A DNA stretch of 44,875 nucleotides from Tissierellia bacterium (GCA_012519495.1 JAAYQA010000005.1:1-44875); one strand, 5' to 3'. Shown: positions 15,924 through 24,621, numbered from the stretch's first letter. Notes: generated by a model from the sequence alone, not told the origin. Made by a program: numbers and translations.

Positions 15924-18557
15924 ATGCAGGATACGATGCTGCTGATTGACGGCAGTTCATTGATATTTCGGGCGTTTTACGCATTGCCGCCGCTGATGAA
16001 TGCGGACGGGCTGTATACCAACGGGGTGTACGGTTTTTTAACCATGTACGAAAAACTGATGGCGCAGTTTGAACCGCGTTATGTGCTGGTGGCGTTTGAC
16101 CGTTCGTCGCCGACGTTTCGGCACAAGGATTACGAAGCGTATAAAGGAACGCGCCAAAAAGCGCCGTCGGAATTGGCACAGCAATTTGGGATCTTAAAAG
16201 AAGTGCTGGATGCCATGGGCGTACCGCAGCTGGATATGGATGGCTATGAAGCGGACGATATACTGGGAACGATGTCCCGTGTGGCCGCAGCCGAAGGGGT
16301 TCGCGCCGTACTCGTCACCGGAGACAAAGACTATCTCCAACTCGTGCGGGATCAGGTGCATGTGTATCTGACGCGAAAAGGCATTACCGAAATGGAAATG
16401 GTTGACGAGGCGCATTTCAGAGAAAAATACGGCATCGAACCGCGGCAGCTGATCGAGGTGATGGGGCTGATGGGAGATCCCTCCGACAATATTCCCGGGA
16501 TACCGGGTATCGGGGAAAAACGCGCCATGGAATATATCCAAAACTACGGTTCGATCGAAGGTCTGTATGAGAATATCGACAAGGTTCGGGGACCGAAAAC
16601 GCAGCAGACGGTGAAGGAGTATCAGCAGCAGGCGCTTCTTTCCCGCAAATTGGCGGAGATCTACCTGCAGGTGCCGATGCAGACCGATCTGCAGGCCTAT
16701 GTGCTGAAAGAAGAAAACGAGGCGGAAGTCATCCGCTGGTTTGAGCGTCTGGGTTTTCGCAGCTTTGCCAAGAGGCGCACCGACAACAGAGAAGCGGAAA
16801 GCTTCACAAAGGCTGCGGTGATTCGTGAAGAAGAAGCCACCGGGCTGCTCGCAGATATCGGGAAAGAAACACTCGCCTATCAGATGCTTTTTGACGATAC
16901 GTTTTATACCAAGGGAAAGGTGCGCTATGTGCTGTTTGGAAAAGACCGCACGGCGTATCTGGTTCCTGTTACAAATACGGAAAAAACCCGCCCGTTCCTG
17001 CAGGCCCTGTTTTCCGAAGGGAAGCGGATCACTTTTGATGTAAAAGAATCGCTGTATCCCTTGCGCGCCTTTGGCGTAGAACCCCGGGCGGAGATCGACG
17101 ATCTGATGCTGGTGGAATATCTGAACAATCCCGGGCAGTCGGGTGTATCCGTGCAGCAGCTGTCGCGCAATTATCTGCAGGCAGACCTGACCGATCCCAA
17201 GGATTTGCTGGGCAAGGGAAAAAACCGGGTCAGTCTGGGAGAAGCCGATGAAACTGCTCTCGCCAATCTGGCGGCGGAAATCGTATGGGCGCTTACGGCG
17301 CTGTATGAACCGCTCTTTGAAAAACTGGACAGCATGCAGATGCGGGATCTGTATCATCGTATGGAACTTCCTTTGGCCTATGTGCTGTCCGATATGGAAT
17401 ATGTCGGTTTCCCGATTGACAAAGAAGCGCTGGAAGAACTGGGCAAGGAGTTCACCGCCCGCGTAGAGGCGCTGACAGCACGGATCTATGAAGCGGCGGG
17501 ACACACGTTCAATATCAATTCAACCAAGCAATTGGGGGAAATCCTGTTTGATGAACTGAATCTGCCTGTGATCAAACGAACCAAGACCGGGTATTCCACC
17601 GATATGGAAGTGCTGGAAGCCTTGCAGGACAGTCACGAGATCGTAGCCGATATACTGGAGTACCGCCAGATGCAAAAACTGCAGTCGACGTATGTGGACG
17701 GCTTGCTGGCTTCGATTCACGACGACGGCCGGGTGCATACCACGTTTCGGCAAAACATTGCAGCCACGGGACGGCTTTCTTCCACCGAGCCGAATATTCA
17801 GAATATCCCGGTGCGATCGGATGAAGGGCGAAGACTGCGCAAAGTCTTCGTGGCAAGTCCCGGCAGAACCTTGCTGGATGCCGACTATTCCCAGATTGAA
17901 CTGCGCATATTGGCGCATCTGGCACAGGATGATGTGATGATCGGGGCATTTGCCGATCAAATCGACATTCATACCAAAACCGCGGCGGAAGTGTTTCATC
18001 GGGAACTGGATGCGGTGAGTCCGTTGGAACGCTCCCGTGCCAAAGCCGTAAACTTCGGTATCGTGTACGGGATCAGCGACTACGGACTGTCCCGGGATCT
18101 GAAGATTCCGCGCGCGGAAGCCAAGGAGTATATCGATAATTATCTGGACACCTATCCCGCGATCAGGGCGTATATGAAAGAGATTGTGGAGAAGGGGAAA
18201 GAGGACGGTTTTGTGGAAACCATTCTGGGCCGGCGCCGCTATATCCCGGAACTGGAAAGTAAAAACCGGAATATTCGGGGCTTCGGAGAACGCATTGCCC
18301 TGAACACCCCGATACAGGGTTCGGCTGCGGATATAATCAAAATCGCGATGATCGGCGTTTCCCGTCGTCTGCGGGAAGAAGGACTGCAATCACAGCTGCT
18401 TTTGCAGGTGCATGACGAACTGATCATCGACACGGCACCCGGCGAAGAAGAACAGGTAGAAGCGCTTGTAAAGGAAGTCATGCGGGGTGCAGCACAGCTG
18501 TCGGTGCCTTTGGTGGTGGATGCAAACTTCGGGATCAGCTGGTATGACGCAAAATAA
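15924..18557 (+). CDS. polA: DNA polymerase I (proofreading-inactive)
   Basis: 877 residues. N-terminal 5'-3' exonuclease (LLIDGSSLIFRAFYALP, VAFDRSSPTFR, YEADDILGT, VTGDKDYLQLV, GDPSDNIPGIPGIGEKRA). The middle domain has the 3'-5' exonuclease fold but lacks the FDxETxx metal-binding start (it reads LAYQMLFDD), so proofreading is probably lost, as often in Gram-positive Pol I. The polymerase domain has motif A DADYSQIELRILAHLAQDD, motif B RSRAKAVNFGIVYGIS and motif C HDELIID. ATG 15924 follows GGAGGG; the longer open frame from 15795 runs through the hairpin array and promoter and is rejected. It overlaps coaE by 14 bases. Confidence 0.96.
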   Translation: MQDTMLLIDGSSLIFRAFYALPPLMNADGLYTNGVYGFLTMYEKLMAQFEPRYVLVAFDRSSPTFRHKDYEAYKGTRQKAPSELAQQFGILKEVLDAMGVPQLDMDGYEADDILGTMSRVAAAEGVRAVLVTGDKDYLQLVRDQVHVYLTRKGITEMEMVDEAHFREKYGIEPRQLIEVMGLMGDPSDNIPGIPGIGEKRAMEYIQNYGSIEGLYENIDKVRGPKTQQTVKEYQQQALLSRKLAEIYLQVPMQTDLQAYVLKEENEAEVIRWFERLGFRSFAKRRTDNREAESFTKAAVIREEEATGLLADIGKETLAYQMLFDDTFYTKGKVRYVLFGKDRTAYLVPVTNTEKTRPFLQALFSEGKRITFDVKESLYPLRAFGVEPRAEIDDLMLVEYLNNPGQSGVSVQQLSRNYLQADLTDPKDLLGKGKNRVSLGEADETALANLAAEIVWALTALYEPLFEKLDSMQMRDLYHRMELPLAYVLSDMEYVGFPIDKEALEELGKEFTARVEALTARIYEAAGHTFNINSTKQLGEILFDELNLPVIKRTKTGYSTDMEVLEALQDSHEIVADILEYRQMQKLQSTYVDGLLASIHDDGRVHTTFRQNIAATGRLSSTEPNIQNIPVRSDEGRRLRKVFVASPGRTLLDADYSQIELRILAHLAQDDVMIGAFADQIDIHTKTAAEVFHRELDAVSPLERSRAKAVNFGIVYGISDYGLSRDLKIPRAEAKEYIDNYLDTYPAIRAYMKEIVEKGKEDGFVETILGRRRYIPELESKNRNIRGFGERIALNTPIQGSAADIIKIAMIGVSRRLREEGLQSQLLLQVHDELIIDTAPGEEEQVEALVKEVMRGAAQLSVPLVVDANFGISWYDAK

Positions 18558-19146
18558 GCGGATTGTAATTACCGGGGGGATTGCGACGGGAAAAAGCACC
18601 GCTTCCGCCTTGCTGCGGGAAGCGGGCTATCCCGTGATCGATGCCGATGTGATTGCCCGGGGTTTGCTCGACCCGGAAGAGGCGGCCTACCGGGAAGTAG
18701 TTGACACGTTTGGGCAGAATATAGTACAATCGGACGGTTCCATCGACAGAAAGAAACTGGGCGCAATCGTTTTTTCGGATGCGAAACAAAGAGAGCGCCT
18801 AAACCGGATTACGCATCCGCGTGTGGCGGAAAGAATCGACGAAGAACTGACGGCTCTCCAAGATGAACCGCTGGTATTTTTGGATATTCCTTTGTATTAC
18901 GAAACCGAAGGCCTGCCTTCGTTTCCGGTTTGGTTGATTTATATCCCCGAAGATTGCCAGCTTGCGCGCTTAATGAAACGCGACGGACTCAGCGAGGAAC
19001 AGGCACGTGCGCGAATGGCATCGCAAATGGGTATAGAAGAAAAACGAAAACGGGCACAGCGCATCGTCGATAACTCCAAAGACATCGGCGCTTTGGCGAG
19101 AGCATTGCAACAAGCTGTCAAAGAGGAGCGTGCCGACGGAGAATAA
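18544..19146 (+). CDS. coaE: Dephospho-CoA kinase
   Basis: 200 residues; phosphorylates dephospho-CoA in the last step of CoA synthesis. P-loop GGIATGKST (11-19), VIDADVIAR, LNRITHPRV, and the LIYIPEDCQLARLMKRDGLSEEQARARMASQM lid/base-binding region. ATG 18544 lies inside the end of polA; polA-coaE is a common order in bacteria. The next gene starts three bases after its stop. Confidence 0.95.
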   Translation: MTQNKRIVITGGIATGKSTASALLREAGYPVIDADVIARGLLDPEEAAYREVVDTFGQNIVQSDGSIDRKKLGAIVFSDAKQRERLNRITHPRVAERIDEELTALQDEPLVFLDIPLYYETEGLPSFPVWLIYIPEDCQLARLMKRDGLSEEQARARMASQMGIEEKRKRAQRIVDNSKDIGALARALQQAVKEERADGE

Positions 19147-19149
19147 ACC

Positions 19150-19800
19150 ATGCATATAATAAAACGAATCGGCGCCTGGCTGGCCGTACTGATCAGCGTT
19201 TTAGGGATTGCATCGCTGGTGTTTGCGTGGCAGTATGCGCAGACGCGACCGGTGTATCACGCTTCTCTGATTCATCAATACGCCGATACCTACCGCCTGG
19301 ATCCGAATCTGGTTATTGCGGTGATAAAAACCGAATCCGATTTTCATACCGATGCCGTGTCACCGATGGATGCGCGCGGCTTAATGCAGATCCTGCCGGA
19401 TACGGCTGAATGGATTGCCAGGGAACTGGACGAAGAAGACAGCTATCAGATAGAGGATCTGTTTGAGCCGGACACCAATATCCGCTACGGCACGTTTTAT
19501 CTGCGCTATCTTTTGGATCATTTCCGCAATACCGATCTGGCCATTGCCGCCTATAACGGAGGCATGGGCAATGTGACGCAGTGGATCGATGAGGATACGA
19601 TCACCAAAGAAGGCGAGAATATGCACAGCATTCCGATCGACGAAACGCGGGACTATGTGCAGAAGGTAAATACGAACCGGGAAATGTATGAACGCCTGTA
19701 CGGAAACCAGCTGCCGGAAGAGGATGGAAAGAAACCGACCTTTCACGCAGTGGCTGAAAATTACAAGTTTCTGTTCGATTGGTTTTTTACCGCGCGTTAG
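19150..19800 (+). CDS. Membrane-anchored lytic transglycosylase (SLT family)
   Basis: 216 residues: one N-terminal helix (about 9-29) as an uncleaved anchor or signal, then a Slt70-like catalytic domain. The catalytic Glu is E62 in IAVIKTESDFHTDAVSP; GLMQILPDTAEWIA, NIRYGTFYLRYLLD and AIAAYNGGMGNVTQW are the remaining family motifs. It would cleave the glycan strands of peptidoglycan outside the membrane, forming anhydro-muropeptides. It ends the polA-coaE operon. Confidence 0.92.
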   Translation: MHIIKRIGAWLAVLISVLGIASLVFAWQYAQTRPVYHASLIHQYADTYRLDPNLVIAVIKTESDFHTDAVSPMDARGLMQILPDTAEWIARELDEEDSYQIEDLFEPDTNIRYGTFYLRYLLDHFRNTDLAIAAYNGGMGNVTQWIDEDTITKEGENMHSIPIDETRDYVQKVNTNREMYERLYGNQLPEEDGKKPTFHAVAENYKFLFDWFFTAR

Positions 19801-19814
19801 TTTGTAAATTTTTG

Positions 19815-19843
19815 TTGAAATCCAGATTAAAATGCGCTATACT
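19815..19843 (+). promoter_or_regulatory. Promoter of tRNA-Leu(GAG)
   Basis: TTGAAA (19815-19820), 17-bp spacer, TATACT (19838-19843), 22 bases before the tRNA. Confidence 0.8.
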
Positions 19844-19864
19844 TTATGATGCTGACCTAAACAC

Positions 19865-19950
19865 GCAGAAGTGGTGGAATTGGTAGACACGCTATCTTGA
19901 GGGGGTAGTGGGCATCGCTCATGGGGGTTCGAGTCCCCCTTTCTGCACCA
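19865..19950 (+). tRNA. tRNA-Leu (anticodon GAG)
   Basis: Acceptor GCAGAAG pairs with TTTCTGC with one G-U type pair; D-arm TGGTAGAC; anticodon stem CTATC/GGTAG (with a G-U pair) around loop TTGAGGG, anticodon GAG; long variable arm; T-arm GGGGTTCGAGTCCCC; encoded CCA. Confidence 0.95.
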
Positions 19951-19966
19951 ACAGAGGGTCACACAA

Positions 19967-20003
19967 CAGGGAAGAACCTGCACGGGTTCTTCCCTGTTTT
20001 TTT
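19967..20003 (+). terminator. Terminator of tRNA-Leu(GAG)
   Basis: CAGGGAAGAACC (19967-19978) pairs perfectly with GGTTCTTCCCTG (19985-19996), followed by a T run. Confidence 0.95.
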
Positions 20004-20019
20004 GTGCGGGCAGCCGGCT

Positions 20020-20076
20020 ATCTTTAGATGTTCTTAAGATAGGCTTTCTTTGAAACATAGTTTGGCCTCTTATACT
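20020..20076 (+). promoter_or_regulatory. Promoter and possible response-regulator sites of the second ABC operon
   Basis: TATACT (20071-20076) with TTGAAA at 20050 (short 15-bp spacer). Immediately upstream and into the -35 lie three similar 9-mers: ATCTTTAGA (20020), TTCTTAAGA (20031) and TTCTTTGAA (20046). The first two are 11 bp apart, one helical turn, as is usual for OmpR-family direct repeats. Inference: autoregulation by the regulator encoded at 22426. Confidence 0.45.
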
Positions 20077-20101
20077 GAAAGCAGAACAGGAGGTGCAGAC
20101 C

Positions 20102-20776
20102 ATGCTGACCATAAAAAATCTGACCAAAGTGTATGACAAAAAGACGGTGGTGTCCGGTGTGAGTTTTACGGTAGGGCGCGGGGAGGCTTTTGCTTTGTTA
20201 GGCTCCAATGGAGCCGGTAAAACAACAACCATAAGGATGATCCTGGGCCTGGCAAAAAAGACGGCCGGAGAGATGGGGATCGGAACGGATGCAATCGGGT
20301 ATCAGCCGGAGTCTCCCGGTTTCCCGCCGTTTCTAACCGGGCGGGAAGTGCTCGAATACTATGCGAAGCTGCAGGGGATGAACAAGGCTGCGGCAAAAGA
20401 AGAAGCGAAAAGACTGCTAATGCTCACCGGGCTGGATGACAGCAAAACAAAAACCGGACACTATTCAAAAGGGATGCTGCAGCGTCTGGCCCTCGCACAG
20501 GCACTGATCGGTGATCCGGCGCTTTTGATACTGGATGAGCCGACAGCCGGACTGGATGCCGTCGGCCGGGTCGAAATGATTCGTTTGCTGTGCCGTTTGA
20601 AAAAGGAAGGTAAAACCATCGTGATCAATTCACACATCCTTTCGGATATCGAACGCATTTGCGATAAGGGACTGCTTTTGGACAAAGGACGGGTGTACAG
20701 AAACTGGGACCGCTATGCGGATGAAGGGAAGTCTCTCGAACAGATCTTTATGGAAACCATGGAGGCGGTACAATGA
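20102..20776 (+). CDS. ABC transporter ATP-binding protein
   Basis: 224 residues. Walker A GSNGAGKTT (34-42), Q-loop YQPESPGF, signature YSKGMLQRLALAQAL (the canonical SGGQ is varied), Walker B LLILDEPTAGLD, H-loop NSHILSDI. It belongs to the drug/peptide ABC-2 ATPase class. ATG 20102 is eight bases after AGGAGG (20088-20093). It overlaps the permease gene by four bases. Confidence 0.93.
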   Translation: MLTIKNLTKVYDKKTVVSGVSFTVGRGEAFALLGSNGAGKTTTIRMILGLAKKTAGEMGIGTDAIGYQPESPGFPPFLTGREVLEYYAKLQGMNKAAAKEEAKRLLMLTGLDDSKTKTGHYSKGMLQRLALAQALIGDPALLILDEPTAGLDAVGRVEMIRLLCRLKKEGKTIVINSHILSDIERICDKGLLLDKGRVYRNWDRYADEGKSLEQIFMETMEAVQ

Positions 20777-21531
20777 TTACTTTGATACAACACGGATTGC
20801 AGGAACGGGCCAGACGCCGGGAACTGTTTGTCTTTATTGCTTTGGGCTTGCTCTTGTTATTGTTTTTAGGCTCAGGGAATGCAGCGCTATCTGTAAACGG
20901 AGAACCGATCACCGGTTTTACCATGCTGTTTCCCGTGATTATGCACGTGGTGAATGCGACGCTCTGTATTTTGGCTCTTGTGTTGTCGGTGCATACGATC
21001 CCGGAAGAGTATCGCAGAAAAACCAGCCACCTGATCTGGGTGCGGGGTATTTCGCAGCCGGCCTATCATTTCTCTTTAGCCCTGGCGAATTTCTTGGCAG
21101 TGGCTTTGGCCGGGTTGATTCTGTACGGGGCGGTAGGTCTGTATCTGGTAAAAAACGGGGAAGGCGCCCGTTTGGGTGCACTGCTTTTGTCTTTTGGCAT
21201 GCTGAGTATTAATACCGGGATTATAACGTCTCTTACCAGTGTTTTAAGCATTGTATGGCCGCCGCTTGTAGCCGGTTTATTATCCTTTTTTGTCCTTCTT
21301 GCAGGGATACTGCACCCCGTTTTGGAATGGGTCAGCTATTGGTTTGACGGGTGGACGGCAAGTGTACTGCGGGCAGTGCTGCGGATCACACCGGATTTAG
21401 ATGCGATCCGTTCGATGGCAACGGGGCTCATACAGGGTACGGCACCGGATTGGCATGGCTTGTTTACTGCCTTGTTGTGGCTGTACGGGATCTCTTTACT
21501 GTTTTTTGTACTGCGGAAGAAAGAGGCATAG
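20773..21531 (+). CDS. ABC-2 type permease
   Basis: 252 residues with about six membrane helices: a first helix at FIALGLLLLLFLGS, then FPVIMHVVNATLCILALVLSV, the cytoplasmic PEEYRRKTSHLIWVRGISQPAYH loop, and four further helices ending in WLYGISLLFFVL with a Lys-rich tail. It pairs with the ATPase just upstream (ATGA overlap). Two bases separate it from the next gene, the metallopeptidase-like protein. Substrate unknown. Confidence 0.85.
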   Translation: MITLIQHGLQERARRRELFVFIALGLLLLLFLGSGNAALSVNGEPITGFTMLFPVIMHVVNATLCILALVLSVHTIPEEYRRKTSHLIWVRGISQPAYHFSLALANFLAVALAGLILYGAVGLYLVKNGEGARLGALLLSFGMLSINTGIITSLTSVLSIVWPPLVAGLLSFFVLLAGILHPVLEWVSYWFDGWTASVLRAVLRITPDLDAIRSMATGLIQGTAPDWHGLFTALLWLYGISLLFFVLRKKEA

Positions 21532-21532
21532 C

Positions 21533-22423
21533 ATGAAAACAAAAATCATTTTGCTTGTAACGGGACTGCTCCTGCTCACGGGCTTTTTCGGGACGAGTAA
21601 GCAGGCGCTTTCGGAAAGAAATGTGGCCATCTACGAAAAGGCACTTTCTTTGGAAGATACAATAGATACGGGATTTTCCGGCTATGTGTTTTCTGCGGTG
21701 CCGGTGCGCTTTTTTGCCGGCGATGCGGATTATGTAAGAAAGGGCGATACCTTTGTAAAACAGAAGCCGCTTTTTCAGGTACTGGCAGCGACCGCGCTTT
21801 TACATGAGGGAAATTATACGCTGATTGTACCGACGGTGGAAATGATGGAAGGGGTTTTTTCGCTTCTGTCACCGCCCGACACCCAATATACCGATACCTT
21901 GCATGCGGCGGTTTTGTGGCACGAAGGCTTTCACGCGTATCAGTTGGAGAACTATGAAAACCAGGTAACCGCACTCCCCGGCTGCGGGGCGGAAGACAGT
22001 GCTTTTCAGCCGGCCGATGCGAACGAAGCGGCGCGCGCCCTGTTTATGGATGGACTGAAGGCCCTGCATCAGGCGGTGAACGAAGAAGATCCTCAAAAGA
22101 TACGGACCTATGTTAAAACCTTTGTGCAGCTGGCCGAAGAACGGGATGCGCTTTTACCCGAAGAAACACAGGCGGCAGAACGGTTTAAGGAAACCGTGGA
22201 GGGCACCGCCTACTTTGTGGAAATGCGCGCAACCGAAGCGATGGGAGAGGATATTTCCGCGTATACCGATCTGCCCGCCTTCTATACAAACGGGCCCGGA
22301 AAGTACTATAATTCGGGTAGAATGATGTGGATGATCCTGAACAAACTGGATCCTGTACGAATGGAATCGTACGATTTTTCCCTCCCTCTGCGTACAATCA
22401 TGGAGGAGATAGCAAAGGAGTAA
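21533..22423 (+). CDS. Exported HExxH zinc-metallopeptidase-like protein of unknown family
   Basis: 296 residues. The N-terminal helix (about 4-20) is a signal peptide or anchor. The central HAAVLWHEGFHAYQLE segment contains HExxH (H130, E131, H134), and downstream ETVEGTAYFVEM (E223) fits a gluzincin third ligand after a helical stretch. I do not recognise a named family. The start ATG 21533 is two bases after the permease stop, and the response regulator follows two bases after its own stop, so it is built into the ABC/two-component operon. It may act as a sensor, a protease on the exporter's substrate, or a membrane-stress chaperone; these are guesses. Confidence 0.75.
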   Translation: MKTKIILLVTGLLLLTGFFGTSKQALSERNVAIYEKALSLEDTIDTGFSGYVFSAVPVRFFAGDADYVRKGDTFVKQKPLFQVLAATALLHEGNYTLIVPTVEMMEGVFSLLSPPDTQYTDTLHAAVLWHEGFHAYQLENYENQVTALPGCGAEDSAFQPADANEAARALFMDGLKALHQAVNEEDPQKIRTYVKTFVQLAEERDALLPEETQAAERFKETVEGTAYFVEMRATEAMGEDISAYTDLPAFYTNGPGKYYNSGRMMWMILNKLDPVRMESYDFSLPLRTIMEEIAKE

Positions 22424-22425
22424 TC

Positions 22426-23118
22426 ATGCCCTATACCGTGCTGGCGGCAGACGATGAAGCGGAACTTCTGGATGCGCTGGAATTATTTTTTATTAAGGAA
22501 AACATACAGTTCATAAAAGCTAAAGACGGAAAAGAAGCGCTCGAGATGTTTTTGGAGCACCGTCCGCATCTGCTACTTTTGGATATTATGATGCCGGAAC
22601 CCGACGGCTTTCAGGTGCTGCGTGAAATCCGCAAGCACAGCCATGTGCCGGCCATTATGGTGACGGCACGCGACAGAGACTACGACAAAATTCTGGGGCT
22701 CAGTTTGGGAGCGGATGACTATATCACTAAGCCGTACAATCCCATGGAAGTGGTAGCGCGGGTCAAAGCGCAATTGCGCCGCAGCTACGATTATCTATCC
22801 GAAGAAAAAGAAGATGGGTTGCGTGCGGGCGATCTTTTGCTGAACCCGCGGTCTGCACAGGTGACAAAAGACGGGGTAGTCCTGAATCTGACCAAAACCG
22901 AGTATCTGATTCTGCAGTTTTTCATGGAAAACGCCGGCCGCGTTTTAACACGCAGACAGATCTATGAGGCCGCCTGGGAAGACAGCTATATGGGGGATGA
23001 GGCAACGGTGATGGTACACATCAGCAATCTGCGCGCAAAAATCGAGGACGATCCGAAAAATCCGGTGCAAATCAAAACGATAAAGGGATTGGGGTACCGC
23101 TGGGAGAAAAAGCTATGA
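22426..23118 (+). CDS. OmpR/PhoB-family response regulator
   Basis: 230 residues: receiver domain with ADDE acidic pocket, phospho-acceptor D53 (LLLLDIMMPEPDG), T/S switch VTARD and Lys of ITKPYN; C-terminal winged helix with LTKTEYLILQFFMENAGRVLTRRQIYEAAW and IKTIKGLGYRW. ATG 22426 follows AAAGGAG. It overlaps the histidine kinase by four bases. Confidence 0.95.
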   Translation: MPYTVLAADDEAELLDALELFFIKENIQFIKAKDGKEALEMFLEHRPHLLLLDIMMPEPDGFQVLREIRKHSHVPAIMVTARDRDYDKILGLSLGADDYITKPYNPMEVVARVKAQLRRSYDYLSEEKEDGLRAGDLLLNPRSAQVTKDGVVLNLTKTEYLILQFFMENAGRVLTRRQIYEAAWEDSYMGDEATVMVHISNLRAKIEDDPKNPVQIKTIKGLGYRWEKKL

Positions 23119-24479
23119 AACGCATGCGCCTGTTTCCCAAACTGATGCTGAGCTTTTTTCTGTTTGCGCTGGCGGTTCTTCTGGCTCTGATGGTTTCTCT
23201 GGTGTCGACCGGCTGTTTTATCATCGGGGAAACCGAGGAGTGGGGCGCGTATGCCGTCATGGACGATACAGGCGAACCGGTGGATCCGGAACGCGTGTAC
23301 CGCTTAAACGGCTGGATCGAAAAAATCGATGCGGACAATGCGGTGGTAGCGGTTTATGGCGACAAAAGAAACGACGCGCAACGGTATACACAAACCGAGC
23401 TGACAGAGCTGATCGGAGCCGGGGAGACAAAAAATACCTGGGTCGGTTTTTTGTCGGCCGAACAAAACGGCATGCGTCTTTTAACCCTGTACCAACGAAA
23501 TGATATCGGCCTGCAACCGCAACTGAATATTTCCTCAGAAAACACAGACGCTTCCTGGGTGCGTATCTTTTTCGGCATCTTCGGAACCTTGTTTGTACTG
23601 ATTATGCTCGGAATGAGTTTCTTTCTGGTCCGCCAGATCCGGCGTCCGTTAAAGACGATCACCGAAGGCCTGCGGCGGGTACGCGAAGGGGAAGAGGGCG
23701 TGCAATTGGATTTTACGGCGGAAGCCGATTTTAAGGAAATCCGCGATACTTTTAATACCATGACGAAGGCCATGAAACAGCAGCAGGAGGAAAAGAAAGA
23801 AGCAGCCAAAAAAAGGGCCCGGCTGCTGCTGGAGCTTTCTCACGATATCCGTACGCCGGTGGCAACGGTTAAAAGCATAGCTACGGCGCTTTCGGAAAAC
23901 CTCGTTCCACAAGATGACAAGCCCCGCTACTATCAGGTTATTACCGAGAAGGCGGACCGGATCGGTGAATTATCGGAAAGCCTGTTTACCATGCTCAAAA
24001 TGGAAGACAAAGAAGCCGTGCCCCAAAAAGAGAATACCGATATTTGCGAGCTGGTACGAGAAGTCTGCAGCCATTATTACAGCGAAATGGAGACGGCCGG
24101 TCTGGAATTTACCGCAGATCTTCCGGATCAGGCGCTCCCCCTCTCGATGGACAGGCAACTGATGGCCCGTGCGATCGGGAATCTGATTGAAAACGCCATC
24201 TATTACAATCAAACGGGAAAAGCGATACAAGTAGAGGTAAAAGAGGAGACGGCGGCGCTTCACATCCGAGTTTTTGATGACGGGCAAATGATTCCGCCAG
24301 AGGACCGCCCGCATTTGTTTGACGCTTTTTCCCGCGGAGACCGCGCCCGCACAAGCCGGGGCGGCACCGGTTTGGGGCTGTCCATAGCCAAAACCATCAC
24401 GGAAAAACACGGGGGGACGATCCTTTACCGAGCAGAAAACGGAAATAGTTTTATCATCACGCTGCCCCTGACCCGGTAA
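23115..24479 (+). CDS. Sensor histidine kinase with extracellular domain and HAMP
   Basis: 454 residues: TM1 (about 8-32), an extracellular region of about 115 residues, TM2 (151-173), HAMP (about 174-225), a Lys/Glu-rich coil, HisKA LSHDIRTPVATV (H243), and HATPase with NLIENAIYYN, FDDGQMI and GGTGLGLSIAKTI. A complete kinase, cognate to the regulator upstream. The genes form ATPase, permease, HExxH protein, regulator, kinase. Confidence 0.95.
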   Translation: MKRMRLFPKLMLSFFLFALAVLLALMVSLVSTGCFIIGETEEWGAYAVMDDTGEPVDPERVYRLNGWIEKIDADNAVVAVYGDKRNDAQRYTQTELTELIGAGETKNTWVGFLSAEQNGMRLLTLYQRNDIGLQPQLNISSENTDASWVRIFFGIFGTLFVLIMLGMSFFLVRQIRRPLKTITEGLRRVREGEEGVQLDFTAEADFKEIRDTFNTMTKAMKQQQEEKKEAAKKRARLLLELSHDIRTPVATVKSIATALSENLVPQDDKPRYYQVITEKADRIGELSESLFTMLKMEDKEAVPQKENTDICELVREVCSHYYSEMETAGLEFTADLPDQALPLSMDRQLMARAIGNLIENAIYYNQTGKAIQVEVKEETAALHIRVFDDGQMIPPEDRPHLFDAFSRGDRARTSRGGTGLGLSIAKTITEKHGGTILYRAENGNSFIITLPLTR

Positions 24480-24482
24480 ACG

Positions 24483-24513
24483 CAGAAACCGCCTGAAAAA
24501 AGGCGGTTTTCTG
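24483..24513 (+). terminator. Terminator of the second ABC/two-component operon
   Basis: AACCGCCT (24487-24494) pairs with AGGCGGTT (24501-24508) around GAAAAA; four T follow. Confidence 0.8.
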
Positions 24514-24525
24514 TATGTAATTCTC

Positions 24526-24554
24526 TTGACAAGTGTCGTTGTATGTAATATATT
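24526..24554 (+). promoter_or_regulatory. Strong promoter of the diaminopropionate operon
   Basis: Consensus TTGACA (24526-24531), 17-bp spacer, TATATT (24549-24554). The -10 box is inside a perfect palindrome. Confidence 0.9.
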
Positions 24555-24561
24555 ACATACA
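24540..24561. promoter_or_regulatory. Perfect 22-bp palindromic operator over the -10 box
   Basis: Half-site TGTATGTAATA (24540-24550) is followed at once by its exact reverse complement TATTACATACA (24551-24561). A further copy of the half-site, TGTATGTAAT, is at 24512-24521, just before the -35. The position fits a repressor that blocks RNA polymerase. The regulator is not encoded nearby. Confidence 0.8.
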
Positions 24562-24621
24562 GAAAATGCGAACCAATTGTAGCGTAAAAAAAGTGCCCAC
24601 TGTGAACCGAGAGAAAGGACA

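Noticed and set aside
16194..17504. 436-codon antisense open frame in polA
   Set aside because: It mirrors codon bias of polA, has no ribosome site and resembles no protein; polA itself is clear.
21800..21815. A first HE pair (LLHEGN, residues 91-92) as the zinc site of the metallopeptidase-like protein
   Set aside because: It lacks the second His of HExxH; the WHEGFH site at 129-134 fits fully.
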